Assembly (NCBI GenBank): GCA_033032175.1
Contig: CM065326.1
Location: 11,860,001-11,924,000 of the forward strand
Reading direction: 5' to 3'
Source: Saturnia japonica
Taxonomy: Eukaryota > Arthropoda > Insecta > Lepidoptera > Saturniidae
Length of the DNA: 64,000 bases
The position numbers were made by a program, and so were the translations under genes. A model generated the notes under the pieces. The model did not search any database. It saw nothing but the letters and a program-made list of their open reading frames with translations, and had not been told where the DNA came from. This document shows, piece by piece, positions 44,797 through 56,584 of this stretch; within the stretch, counting starts at the first letter, position 1, and the number at the start of each line of letters is the position of its first letter.

Positions 44797-44936
44797 TAAA
44801 AATAAATAAAATAAAATAAAAAAGCCTGTATTTCCTTATCCTTAACCTAATTCCCATTTCAAATATTGGTATTTCATTTGTTAGTATTTAGTTATTTATG
44901 TTTTGCTTAATCTCTAAATGTTAGTAAGAGTTTTAA

Positions 44937-45170
44937 CTATTGGATATGGATCCCTCTTCGGGTGAAGTCCTCCTCCAGTCTTTTCCACTCATCTCTGTCT
45001 TTGCCGATAGTTTGCCAGTTCTTTCCTATTAATTCGGTTATATCGTCAGCCCATCGTCTTTTCGGTCTCCCTACCCTTCTTTTGCCGATTGGCCCTTTCC
45101 ACTTTGTAGTATTGATTGTCCACCTACTGTCTGTATATCTCGATATGTGACCTGCCCACTGCCATTTCAT
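44937..45170 (-). pseudogene. RTE LINE ORF2, C-terminal segment
   Basis: MKWQWAGHISRYTDSRWTI and VGRPKRRWADDITELIGKNW are the RTE-type tail. It lies one frame off the main ORF2, overlapping its stop as ATGA, so a one-base loss in an A-run has split the protein. Confidence 0.88.
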
Positions 45171-47740
45171 TTTAGAGCTTGTGTGATGGCATCAGTTATC
45201 TTTGTTTTCTCTCTTATCTCTATGCTCCTGACTTTTTGAATTTTTCTTATGTTTAGGATACTTCTCTCCATAGCTCTTTGTGTTGTTATGATCTTTTGTT
45301 TTGCTTTTGTCGTGTATATCCAGTTTTGGCAGCCATACAATAGACAAGGTAGTATACAGGTATCTAATATTGTTTTCTTAAGGTTTATCGAGTTGTCTCC
45401 TTTTAGAATTTCTTTGAGTGACCAAAATTTCTTCCAGGCTATGTTTGATCTTCTATGAATTTCATCTTCATTGTGCGTTTTCAGAAATGATATTTGTTTG
45501 CCTAGGTAGATGTAGCTGTGGACATATTCTATAGATTTTTCTTTTACATTGATGGGCCGTTCTATGCTGTTTGTCATGATTTTGGTTTTTGTAGCATTCA
45601 TCTCTAATCCTACTTTTGAGCTTGCTTGAGCAAGAGAGCAGAGCATACATTGTAATTCTTTTGCTGTTTCAGACAGTATAACTATGTCGTCGGCGAATCT
45701 GAGGTGGCTTAGATAACTGTTGTTTATTTTGATGCCTCTAGTTTTCCAGTCTGTGTTTCGAAATACATCTTCTAAAACCGCAATAAACAATTTGGGTGAG
45801 AGGGGGTCCCCCTGTCTGACTCCTCTTTCGATATTAATTGCATCTCCTCTAGATTCTAGCATAACACTACTTATACTGTTGTTGTATATGTATTTTATAA
45901 TATTTATATATTTCGGATTTACGTTTAAATTTTGTAGTGATTTCCATATAGAGTTGTGGCTTATGCTGTCAAATGCTTTGCTATAGTCGATAAAACCTAG
46001 ATAGAGTGGCTTATTACGCTCTTCGTATTTTTCTATAACTTGTTCCAGTGCCTGTATATGGTCAAGTGTGCTAAACCCAGAGCGAAAGCCAGCTTGTTCT
46101 ATTGGTTGCGCATTTTCAATCTCTTGTGTTATGCGTTTAAGAACTATACATGAAAAGATTTTGTATATGTTTGCCAATAAACTAATTGGTCTATAGTTGT
46201 TGATATCGAGAGGGTTTCCTTTTTTATACAGTAGTATGATATCTGACATGCACCATTCGATTGGTACGATTTCATCTTCTAGTATGAGATTGAATAATTC
46301 TGTGAGAGGTCTAAGTAAAACTGGTACACCTATTTTCAAAGCTTCGTTGGTTATTACATCGGGACCAGGGCTTTTATCTGGTTTTAGTTGTTTCAGCTGG
46401 GCGTATATATCTTTTTCTTCTATAGGTCTATTTGTTTCCCTGTTATAATAATCGTGTGATTCGTTGACTTCCTCGGTGGTTATATTTTTATTTTTGTATA
46501 GTTCTTGGTAAAAAGTAGTTGCTTGTTGTATGATTTCTCGTCTTGTTTTAATTTCTTTATTTTGGCCTTCTAATTTTTGTATCCAAGTTTTTCTTAAATT
46601 TAGTTCTTTAAATGCTTTCTTTGTGCTTCTGAATTTGTTTAGATTTTCTGTTATTATCCTTTGTCTGTGCTTACTATAGTCTCTTTTGATCACTTTGCTA
46701 GTTTCCTTATATAGTTTACTTAGTTCTTTCTTTGTATTAGCATCTTTATTCTTCCGTATAGTTAGTTCACTGCGTTTGTTGATTAGGGCTACTGTTTCTT
46801 CGCTAAATATTTTGTGTCCTTTTTCTTTTTTAGAAATGTTTTGGCTAGTTAAACTTTTTGTTATAGTTACTTCTAGCGCATCATAGTAAGATTGTACGTT
46901 TCTGGTTTCTACTAGTTTGTTTAAGATGTTCGATTTGAGATCGTCTATGTAGTGTCTTGTTTCCTCTTCAGTTTTTGGGATTTTTGGTGGTGGTTTAAAG
47001 CTCTTTCTACTTTTTTTCGATTGGCTCAATAGGACTGTTGCTCTAATTAGTCTATGATCTGTTCGGAACTTTACGTTATTGAGAACTTCATAATTTTGAA
47101 CTATTTTTGGGACATTTGTCATGATGTAGTCAATTTCGTTTTTAACACTTTCATCTGGTGACTTCCAAGTCCATCTTCTATTAGGTCTTTTTTTGAAATA
47201 AGTATTGATTATTGCTAGTCTATATTCAAATGCATATTCTATCAGTCGTTCACCTCTTTCGTTTCTTTGGCCTAGCCCATACTGTCCCATGACGAGTTTT
47301 TCTTCTTTTTTGTGTTGCCCTATTTTTGCATTGAAGTCTCCTAATATTATGATTTTCTCATCGGCTAGTGTGTGAGCTTTTTTCAAATCATTGTAGAACT
47401 TTTGTATTTCTGTATCGTCTGATCTTTCCGTGGGTGCGTATGCCTGAATTATTGAAATTTTTAGTATGCCAAATTTCATTTGCAATAACGCTACTCTCTC
47501 CGAAATGCCATTAAAGTTAGTTATATTATTTTTCCATGTCTTTTTTATTAGGAATCCGACTCCATGCAGTCCCTTTGTTTCTCCTATATAGCATAAAACA
47601 TAGTCTGAATACTCTTCTATTTGGCAGCCCATTTTTCTTATTTCTGAGAGTCATAGTATGTCGCAATTTATATATTTCAGTGCATTTTTGAGTTCTAAGT
47701 ATCGGTGTATTGATGACAGAGATCTGACATTATAAGTTCC
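45167..47740 (-). pseudogene. RTE LINE ORF2: endonuclease and reverse transcriptase
   Basis: The endonuclease shows IGTYNVRSLSS, LSEIRK, IQAYAPTE, LGDFNAKIG, NEIDYIM and TDHRLIRA. An in-frame TGA near 47657 lies between the first two. RT motifs are YRPISLLANIYKIF, IDYSKAFDSI (A), GVRQGDPLSPKLF (B) and LRFADDIVILSE (C, catalytic FADD). No RNase H is present, as usual for RTE. The open stretch is 821 codons (45167-47632). Confidence 0.92.
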
Positions 47741-47745
47741 AATTT

Positions 47746-48780
47746 TTATACAATTCTTGGAGTCTTTGTCCAGTTTAGTGGCTTTTCGTTTTTGTAATTT
47801 TCCTGGAGGTTTGTGGTCGTACTCTTCCACGGGGACCAGCCGGCTTGGAAGATCTTTTCTTGTGTATTTTTGTTTTCAATTTCTAAGTAAATTTTCTGAG
47901 AGAGGGGTCGCTGGTTGCTATATGTCATTGTTCTTATTGATTGTTTCTTCTTGATTTTTATTATTTTTGTTCACCAAAAAGTTGATTATACCTGGTTTAG
48001 CTACCCCTTCCGAGTAACTAGATGATCTCTGGGGTGTAATTCGTGTTAAATTAGTTTTATTCTTCTTAGTGACTTAGGTATTTCGGGTATTACTGTCCTT
48101 AGTATTCAAGTTACCTTGTGAAGATATAGAAAGATTCCTTTTTCTTATATCTGGTGTTGTTTCAGTCCGTGTTATGTTTTTTTTAATATTATTAATTTGT
48201 CGTATTTGATGACCGCCCTGTTCCCGTTTTCAATTTCTATTTTTACTTGCTCTTGTAGCATTTTCCTTTTTTCCAGTATGTGCTGCGGGTAGTCCTCTTC
48301 TATATAGTAACCCGTGTCGTTTAGTTTTCCTTTCTGTTTTATAATATTTATTTTGTTTCCTAGTGTGGTAAATGTTACAGTTAGTGGACGAATCTTATCA
48401 GATTTTTTTCCAATTCTCCTTGCCTCTTGTATTTCGGCAGAGCTCAAGCCGATAGAGAAATATTTATTTATAAAGGATATTATATTTTTCTCTAGTTGTG
48501 AATAATCTTTTTCATTTTCTTCAATTCCAAAGAAAACTATATTTCGTCGTCTTGCTTGTTTTTCCAAAATATCTAATCTTCTTTCCTGATTTTCAATGCT
48601 TTCTTTCAGCTTTCCGTGATTTTCCTCCCAAATTTTAAATTTTTTGTCCAGTATTATATTCATATTTTCTATTACCTTTCCAGTAACTTTTTCTCCAGTC
48701 TTCTTTATGTCAGATTTTGTTCGTTCAGATCCTGTTGAATCTTTCGAAGTGCCAACATAATGTCGTCCATATTTTACGAT
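47746..48780 (-). pseudogene. RTE LINE ORF1 (L1-ORF1-like)
   Basis: 48172-48663 encodes a coiled coil (KLKESIENQERRLDILEKQA), then RRNIVFFGIEENEKDYSQLE (RRM-like) and a C-terminal part (YIEEDYPQHILEKRKML). This is the coiled-coil/RRM/CTD order of L1 ORF1p (Transposase_22). Further frames at 47746-47928 look like the ORF1-ORF2 junction. Such an ORF1 would act as an RNA-binding trimer in L1. Confidence 0.75.
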
Positions 48781-49278
48781 TTAATTTTCTGTCGATTGTA
48801 TTTTGTTACTCTTGGCGGCCTCTAGTGGTGAGTAGCTGAACTAACTTTAAAGAAAGTATTCGCTAAGTGGCGTTGATATCAAAACAAGCACGGTCGATAA
48901 AACAGTATCACTTGGCAGTTTATTTATATCTGTAAATTAAATAGGTTATATGGTGAATTTGGTTTGTTTTTTGGACTGAACTTGATCAGAATTGTGTTTT
49001 AATTTAGTGTTTAGCGTCTTGATGCTCTGCACTTGCACACCTCAGCATTTAATATAATCCGTATAATTTAGTGTTTTCACTGCATAATCTTTTGCACTCA
49101 ATTGTTTATCACTGTTTTGTAGTTATCTACGCTATATTTCACTGTGTCCACATTGTATGTTAACAATCGATTGTTGTTTTCTTAATTTTCACATTTAATT
49201 GGACTAGAAAACACTTATTTAATTTTAAAATCGCAAATAAACACAGAGTCGAAGTGAACCTCTCGCTATCCCTCTCTC

Positions 49279-49507
49279 TTAGAAGGGATTTTTAACACAA
49301 AGTACCCTCAAAAGAACTCAGGAATAGAAGTGACGGATGACTGCCGCACTCACCCATACACGCAACGCAAAGAAACAATACAGTTTTTTCCCGATCGTTC
49401 CTACTTTTTACGGTTTTTAATTCTAGCGACTTTAGTTACTAGAAAAGTATATCGTTTTTGATACAATTTTAGATAAATAATTTAAAATAAATCGGATAAA
49501 AGGATTA
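49279..49507. repeat. 229-bp direct repeat right of the RTE LINE
   Basis: Same orientation as 44568-44796 and touching the LINE 5' end. Confidence 0.93.
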
Positions 49508-50206
49508 ATATAATGAATTATCAATATCGATTCACGTATAAATCGATCCTTTTACAAACTTAACTTGTGTTGCTTGTAATTCTTTACAGTAGGGAGGTTA
49601 TAGTCTGTGTTGTTGTTGTTGTTGTTTTGCATAAAAGATTATTACCTTTTTTTTAACCAGAGAAATGGTAAGTTTAGGATTTAGAATCGTTTGGCACGAA
49701 TTGGGAGTTGAAATCTATAGAGATTAGATCCTGTATCATAACGACATTTCTGATTGCCGAGAATATATTAACAAAAATTCTAACCTCAAAACTTGCAAAA
49801 TGTTAGTTGCAAATACAAAAACTGTGAAAAAAATAACGTTTTGGTAGAATTTCTGAAGTTGAAAAAAAAAAATTCTTTCATCCTACTAACATTTTACAAA
49901 ACAAAAATCCCTGAAACCAAACAGAAAGACCTACATAGACTGAATTCCGTTTTAATAGTTGTATCTCAGCAGAGCTCAACAAAGTAAATTAAAGTAAAGT
50001 AAAAGAAAAAGTATATAAGTCAAATTATAAAAGCAATTTTTCAAAATGTAATGTTTTATTATAATGTTGTTCTATTAAAGACCTAATACCATGCACTTTT
50101 ATAAAATAGTAAAAAATGAATTTTCCACTAGAATATTAATCTTTACGAACAAAAGTTACTTTATCACAAAGACAATTTTATGAAGTTAAATCTTGCTCTT
50201 TATGAT

Positions 50207-50242
<36 letters not shown>

Positions 50243-50642
50243 ATAATAATAATTTAAAAAAAATTAAAAAGAAAAATTAAAATAATTTGTTCTTGCGGGA
50301 AGAACAATTATGATAGACTACATGGATGCATTGGAGGCGCGGTGTTTGTCGGATAAAATTAACACTGGTGAAACTGTGGGACACAGCTAATATTTAAATT
50401 AGGTACTTTTCCTTCATGTCTGTTCGCTTTTTCCATTCTGTATATAATATTAAATAATTAAATGTTTTTACTAATTGTGTATAGGAATGAATTTAGACTT
50501 CAGTGAATGATGTCTATACAATTAGCATTATAATATTATGTTTCAGTGGATGTTCAAGGGAGGTTTATTAAACATACAAAATTTCAAGTGTATAAGGGGT
50601 TCAAGTAGTACATAATGCAATTTTGGGGAAACTTGAAAAACC
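49508..50642. other. AT-rich interval
   Basis: It contains a (GTT)n tract near 49600, a 15-bp stretch TTAGAATCGTTTGGCAC also found at 40186, and a poly(A)/(TAA)n run at 50208-50260. No gene recognised. Confidence 0.45.
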
Positions 50643-50896
50643 TTACAATGTGTTACAAGGGGAGAGGGGGTTTCAGACAATGCATTAAGTAACATTGTTT
50701 TTTTAATTTAAATAAAAAAATAGGCGATTAAAATTTCCCAAGTTCACAACCTTTTTCGTTTATGTTTTATTGATTGTATTATATGTCATTTTTGGAACAA
50801 AGTTCCTTATGGGATGATGGGTAGGTGTACTCTAACTGGGAATAACGTCCGTAATGTAAGTTTTTTTTTTAATAGTAGTATAGTTTCAATAAGACT

Positions 50897-51005
50897 TACA
50901 ACACGCTTGTAGCCTAGTGGTCATGAATGTGACTGTTATGGCCGAAGTCCTAGGTACGAATTCTCGCCTCGAACAATTTTTATTTTTTTATTTTTACTTC
51001 AGACT
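50897..51005 (+). mobile_element. tRNA-derived SINE head (copy 2)
   Basis: Same A box (from 50908) and B box (50953-50963) as at 36.2 kb. Confidence 0.65.
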
Positions 51006-51292
51006 TTAATTAGTACTGAGGTAACTTAATTTGAATATTTATAACATAAAAGTTTTAGTATTAATATTTTTTTTCTAATTTAATTTTTTTATTTGCTGAA
51101 CACAGCATAACTTTTTTGCTTATAAACCAATTTCGATTGTTCCCATTTTAATTTCATTGGCATTGAATCTTCAATTTCGAAGATACACAAGGGAACTCTT
51201 CAAAACCAGTGTTTAATATATAGTCTACTTGATGACTATTATTATTATTCATGTAAATAGCTGTTTATTTGTATATTATCCATACTTATATA

Positions 51293-52594
51293 CAAGGGTC
51301 CAGAAAGGGTATCGGGTATTTGTAAGTTCAATGAAACAAAAATTATTTGTATGCAATAAAAAAGTTTATTGTTTATTATTAGCATATGAATTGGAGAATT
51401 ATTTGGAAAAGATGATGTTATCCAAATGATGACCGTTACGTTGCTGGCACTCTTCTAAACAGAAACGAAGATTGGCGATAACACGTTGACACATAGCTAT
51501 CGATATTGCTGCCATTTCTGACCTGATGTTTTGTTTTAACTGGGTTAGATTCGTCGGATTGTCTTGATAAACCTTACTTTTAAGGTATCCCCATTCAAAA
51601 TAGTCAAGCGGGCTAAGGTCGGGGCTTCTGGGAGGCCAGTTGATATTACCCCTTCGCGAAATGACTTTATTAGGGAATAATTCGTTAACAACTTCCATTG
51701 AGTCATTTGAGGTATGGCAAGTGGCCCCATCTTGCTGGAACCACGTTCTTGAGTTGAAACCTGCAAACTCCTGCAACTCTGGGACCAAAAAATTTCGCAA
51801 CATATCGCAATAACGGTTACTATTCACATTAATTGCTCGGCCTCGTTGATCTTCATGAAAATAAGGACCAATTATGCCTTTAGCAGACATAGCGGCCCAA
51901 ACAACGACCTTTGGGCTATGCAGGGGTCGTTCATGCTTTCTTCTCGGATTCTCCACTGCCCAGTACCGACAATTCTGCTTATTAACATGACCATTCAGGT
52001 GAAAATTTGCTTCGTCACTGAACAGTATGTTGTTAAAGTTGTTAAATCGCTGCAGCATTTCGTTCGCAAAATTCAGTCGATTAGCATAGTCCGTATCCTT
52101 CAATTCTTGAACCAATTGAATTTTATAGGCTTTTAGATGTAAGTCTTTCTTTAAAATCGAATGTAAAGACGATTTTTTGATGTTCAACGCTTGGCTTCGC
52201 TTTCGGATGGATAAAGACGGATTTTGACGAACCGACGCCTCAACTTCTTCAATTGTTTCTTCATCGCGAACTGAACGAGGACGACCAGAGTTTTGAATTT
52301 TAACTGTCGCACCTGTATTCTCGAACATCCTGATCCATTTCCTAATGCTATCGTCACTTGGCGCGTGGCGTGTACGATATTCCGCACGATAGAGACGTCG
52401 AGCAGTCACTATTGAATCACCATTACGATAATACGCTCGTACGCAAAATGCGCGATGCGTCCCCGAGTACTGTTCCATCGTGACTAAAACTCCACAAAAT
52501 GGCGGACGCCACGAACCCCTCCCCGCACCCTTTAGACGCCCCGTTTCGAATATGGCGCGAAAACAAATACCCGATACCCTTTCTGGACACCTTG
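51293..52594 (-). mobile_element. DD41D (rosa-like) mariner, 1302 bp, copy 2
   Basis: Same termini as copy 1. TA flanks at 51291-51292 and 52595-52596. Confidence 0.93.
51399..52478 (-). CDS. DD41D mariner transposase, 359 aa, open (copy 2)
   Basis: The start MEQYSGTHRAFC is at 52478. All three catalytic Asps are kept and the second is in the normal QQDGATCH context. With intact termini and an open frame, this is the better candidate for an active or recently active source. DD41D spacing as in copy 1. Confidence 0.93.
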   Translation of the reverse strand: MEQYSGTHRAFCVRAYYRNGDSIVTARRLYRAEYRTRHAPSDDSIRKWIRMFENTGATVKIQNSGRPRSVRDEETIEEVEASVRQNPSLSIRKRSQALNIKKSSLHSILKKDLHLKAYKIQLVQELKDTDYANRLNFANEMLQRFNNFNNILFSDEANFHLNGHVNKQNCRYWAVENPRRKHERPLHSPKVVVWAAMSAKGIIGPYFHEDQRGRAINVNSNRYCDMLRNFLVPELQEFAGFNSRTWFQQDGATCHTSNDSMEVVNELFPNKVISRRGNINWPPRSPDLSPLDYFEWGYLKSKVYQDNPTNLTQLKQNIRSEMAAISIAMCQRVIANLRFCLEECQQRNGHHLDNIIFSK

Positions 52595-52596
52595 TA

Positions 52597-53765
52597 TAAA
52601 TGCGATAGTAACTCTGTCTGTCTGTTACGTTTTCACGCCTAAACCGCTGAACCAATTTTGATAAATTTTGGTATAGGGATAGATTGGACCTTGGGAAAGG
52701 ACATAGGGTACTTTTTGTAGCGAAATTAAAACTTTAAGGGTAAAAAATAAGAGATGAAAGTATGTAACAGGGAAATATCAGCTTCCATGACAACCAGTTT
52801 GTTGATTTGAAATGACAGCGTTGTCAATGTTGATTTATTGACAGTGTTATACTTAATTAGAAATGTATTGTAATTGTAATAATTACCTATTAAGTGATAG
52901 TCCAGTATTCCTTCTAATATTGGCTGAAGTGTTTTTAAGCTGTTTAACTATGTACGCAGTACGGTATAATGACTGTTTTATTTTATGGCGCTGTGAAACC
53001 GCGGCTCGCATACACATAAACATACATTCTAAGCGATATACCTATTGTAAATTATCTGGATTATACAGTTTTGCTACAAGTGAATTATTTCATTGTGTTA
53101 TTCCACATGTCGTGAAAATAAAACTTGGGTGAAAGTTTGTAAGGAGAAGCCATTCATATTCATGCTTTTGGTAAGAAAGGAATAAAAGGGTTCTCACGAT
53201 TTCCAAAACACTTTCCCGTAGGCCGTTAAAATAAGGTATGCTTTTAATTATTTTTGAAGTTTTATGGGGATGGTTAATGTGTTGGATTCATATTGGCATA
53301 TATTGATCATACCACACAAACAGTTATAATCCCATCCATGATTTTCTTTCGGTTTGTTAATTAATTCTTAATAGATTTTGATGAAAATTTATACACGGGA
53401 ACTATTAACACAATTAATGGGCTATAAGAATTGTCAATATTACTTCCAGAATTTAAAAAAGTAATTCAAAAATTTTAATTTTCATTAATTCTCAACCGAT
53501 TCTGATTAAATTTTGTAGACGGGAAACATACATCATACCTAGTATAATTTAGAGGCTATAAGAATTGTTAATAATGCATTAGAAATTGTACATTATAATA
53601 ATAGTTATCAACCGATTTAAATAAAAATTGTACACGGGATATACATGCCACTTCTCAATTGATACGGCATATGGATTGTCAACAATATGAGTAAAATTAA
53701 AGGGATTTAAATAATTATTGCGTAGTAACAAACGCGTGTGGAGCCGCGGGCACACCGCTAGTTAT
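52597..53765 (-). repeat. Interspersed repeat, 'accgctagt' type
   Basis: On the minus strand it begins ACTAGCGGTGTGCCCGCGGC and ends with ACAGACAGACAGAGTTACTA. Inside is repeated text about 'accgattttgataaaattt' (four related AACCGATT... stretches). It looks related to the repeats at 35356 and 62950. Non-autonomous. Confidence 0.65.
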
Positions 53766-54180
53766 TATATATTTTATAAATAAAATAAAGGTGTTAAGAT
53801 AATTTTGTAAAGTTTTTTTTTTGGCAATACTTTTCCTTTAGGTTTTACAGGTGTAAGGAGGGGAGGGGGTAAAGAAAAATGTTACGGCACATACGACAAA
53901 AGTTGCGTTACGTAATACTTGAACGCCCCCTAAGGTCGAATAGTTTTTGAGTTAAGGAGACAACGAAAGTAGCTTGAAATGTTTCATGTAAATATAAGTA
54001 CACACTGGCCAGTGTTGCCCGTTCCGAACTTGGCTGTCACACTGCTGTTTGTCTAGAATGTCTAGATAACTGTTAGCATTGGGGGAAAAGGCTAAGAAAG
54101 TTAATCGAAATACTCAAATTTTGTCAGACTTGTTTATTTTTTGTTGCTCCACTTAGATATTTTATTATTTTATAATTGTA
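53766..54180. repeat. Unnamed repeat fragment
   Basis: TTTTACAGGTGTAAGGAGGGGAG and GCGTTACGTAATACTTGAAC resemble the start of the duplicated segment (TGTGTTACAAGGGGAGAGGG). Probably a diverged member of the same repeat family. Confidence 0.5.
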
Positions 54181-55020
54181 GGAAACCTCAAATTTTGGTG
54201 ATTTGTATTCTCCACTGAATGGCTTCTCAAATATTTCGGAAGGCGACGAACAAGACTTCACAGAACGGAGATACCCATGATGGGGGTGGAAGAGTATATG
54301 GAAGTTCCACCTGAAATGGTATAAATATATTTCAGATTTTATCTACCTAATGTTTTTATGAAGCTATTTTTTAAGAAATACCATGATAAAATCACATTCT
54401 TTTTTTTTGTCATTTATAGGTTACATTATGGTCACAATCTCACTTGATGTTAAGTGATGATATGGCTCAAGAGGGTAACATGCACAGCCTCGAGGGGGAT
54501 TGGCTCTCAAGTGCAGCTATCGGACCACTATAAATGCTTGACGACAGATATTCAACATGAGGGTGGTGATAGTCAAGCGGGTATTAGAAAATACCCTACC
54601 ACCATGCTATCGTTTCATCACGATATTTTCCTTTACCGTAAGCTCAGTGTTGGGTACGCGTCACTTCCCCTCTGCTTGAGGGAAGGAGGGGGGGGGGGGT
54701 GACGCTTCTCCGGTTTGGACGGGCGTTTTTGTTACGCTGGATGTCCGTCTCGTAGACGCAGTACGGATGCCAATGGGGCGCGATGGTAGTGAGGGGGCAA
54801 TATTACACGACCGCTTGAGGTGCCGGGTCTACAATGAAACTCGAACTCTTGTTTACTGCTCGCAGGATGACCAAAGCTTTCTTCTTGTAGTTACTTGTAC
54901 TCGATGATTTTTGAGCTTAAGTAGTTCGGAGAGTGACCGTAAGGAGAGCCCCGCTTTAATTCGTATTTTTATGTTTGTTTTTACTTTGATCGCCCTGTTA
55001 ATCGCTTTATATTTCTTTCT
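54181..55020. other. Mixed repeat region without intact gene
   Basis: A short exon-like frame (ETSNFGDLYSPLNGFSNISE at 54183) is preceded by TTGTAG and ends with a stop. The CACTTGATGTTAAGTGATGA motif at 54441 is common in lepidopteran repeats. A G-run (GGGGGGGGGGG) lies at 54688. Nothing certain. Confidence 0.4.
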
Positions 55021-55469
55021 TTATATACATTGTGTATACATATCATATATCAAAATATTCCTTGTTTTATTACCTATCCATTAAACATTCACATATTATA
55101 TACATTAAGTACATATTCCGTAGGTACATAAGCCAAAAACAATTAAATTTACGGGCGGCATCACCGCTTTTCGTTCGTAAAGTTACTGTAACATTGAATA
55201 TTATTACTGTATTGACTTATTCTATGCATTTACCTATTCTATAATAATTCTATTTCCATATATGTAACACACAATACATAAGCATTTATATACAACTTAA
55301 TACATAACATGCAACTTATAATGTAGCGTAGTCGCTAACATTTCTCTATAATTTTATCTATATCGATCTATTCTATCATGATTCATGACACATAGTACAT
55401 AACACATAAACACAATAATATAACATAATATCCTAACACAAGACACGAAAATAACAGTTCTGTCGCCAA

Positions 55470-55551
55470 CACTCAGGGTCATTGCCGGGATTCAAACTCA
55501 CATCTATCCACTTGGTGTCCATACTGCTACTATTGAGCCATCATTGCTACC
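55470..55551 (-). mobile_element. tRNA-like SINE head, minus strand
   Basis: On the minus strand TGGCTCAATAGTAGCAGTAT is A-box-like and GAGTTTGAATCCC (55487-55499) is B-box-like, about 35 bp apart. An AT-rich body would follow leftwards. Confidence 0.5.
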
Positions 55552-55555
55552 AAAC

Positions 55556-55626
55556 CCGGTGAAGCTGTCAAAGCCTCTAATAGCTTCAGGGCTCTTAAGA
55601 CTAATAGTATAGTCAGTTCAAAAAAA
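55556..55626 (+). repeat. 3' end of a jockey-like LINE
   Basis: CCGGTGAAGCTGTCAAAGCC...TATAGTCAGTTC-A(n) matches the last 62 bp before the poly(A) of the jockey element (62401-62462). The rest of that element is absent. Confidence 0.75.
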
Positions 55627-56573
55627 CCCCAATATTGCTTCTAAAACTTGAAACACTTAAAATTTAAGAAACAATATTTTTTATTCCTTAACTATAGAAT
55701 TTTTGTTTGTGAAGATACTGTGTTTTTTTACATGAGGACCAAGTTACTAAAGTGTTAAACGACAAGACAATTTTTTACAAAAAAGAAAACCAACTTCTAT
55801 GATTTTGTAGAGATCCCTGGTGTATCTTCGAAATTATAGGTCCAACACAAATGAAATTAAAATGGGACTACCCTTGAGGTATCCTCTTTCCAACAAAAAG
55901 ATAATTATCAAAATTGGTTCATAAAAAAAGTAGTTATGACTGAACATCCATTAAAAAAAAATCGAATTGATAACCTCCATCTTTTTTTAAGCCTGTTAAA
56001 TTTTTTATAATAAAAATCTATCCAGTAGATTCATTAAAATGGGACCATATTTGAGGTATTCCCTATTCAACAACAACAAAAAAAGAATCATCCAAATTGG
56101 TTCATAAAAAAAGACAGTATGGCACAAAAAAGACATCCATAAGAAAAATATATATTATGTACATTGCTATACTGCGCCTTCTTTTGAAGTATGCTAAAAA
56201 TGTATGGAACTGACAACTGATCACGTGATTTATCGTTGAGATATGTCCGTTATACATTTTTTCGTTTTCTATTAGCGTCGACTGTAGAAAGGTAACTTAT
56301 TTTGGCCCTTTCGACAAATTGTGATTTTTTTTTTTTGTTTTAATCCAAAGATACTTGATCCATGTATAAAAAAATTGTGGTATCTTCATCGCTACGTAGT
56401 ACAGCTAGTTGAAAATAAAACACTGCCAGGGTCTGGGTGGTAACGCCATCATGTGTCCTTCATCTATCACCCACCATTTCCCATCCCCTCCCCCGTCATG
56501 TACGATTTGTAATCGACTCGCGACACTGCGTTCGCGCTCTCACGGCGGTCGAGGTTTTTTATTGCTCCTACGC
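55627..56573. other. Gap left of the jockey LINE
   Basis: AT-rich with repeated lines such as AATGGGACTACCCTTGAGGTAT / AATGGGACCATATTTGAGGTAT (55860 and 56040) and TTGGTTCATAAAAAAAG. These tandem-like 170-180 bp units are probably a worn repeat. No gene. Confidence 0.45.
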
Positions 56574-56584
56574 ACACCGCGCTC

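Larger units (their letters stand above)
44797..49278 (-). mobile_element. RTE-clade LINE, nearly full length (4.5 kb)
   Basis: The 3' tail is (TTTTAT)n-like at 44797-44825 (read on the minus strand). ORF2 covers endonuclease, RT and the RTE-type C-terminus, and a separate ORF1 lies upstream. It sits exactly between two 229-bp direct repeats. Damage: one in-frame TGA in the endonuclease, one frameshift near the end of ORF2, and shifts between ORF1 and ORF2. Confidence 0.9.
50643..52594. repeat. 1.95-kb duplicated segment, copy 2
   Basis: Near-identical to 35925-37877 in direct orientation, 14.7 kb away. It ends exactly at the mariner terminus. Confidence 0.93.

Noticed and set aside
54183..54321. 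Exon-like open stretch (ETSNFGDLYSPLNG...) with TTGTAG before and GTATAAAT after
   Set aside because: It contains an in-frame TGA and has no similarity to the repeat cores; not supported as an exon.
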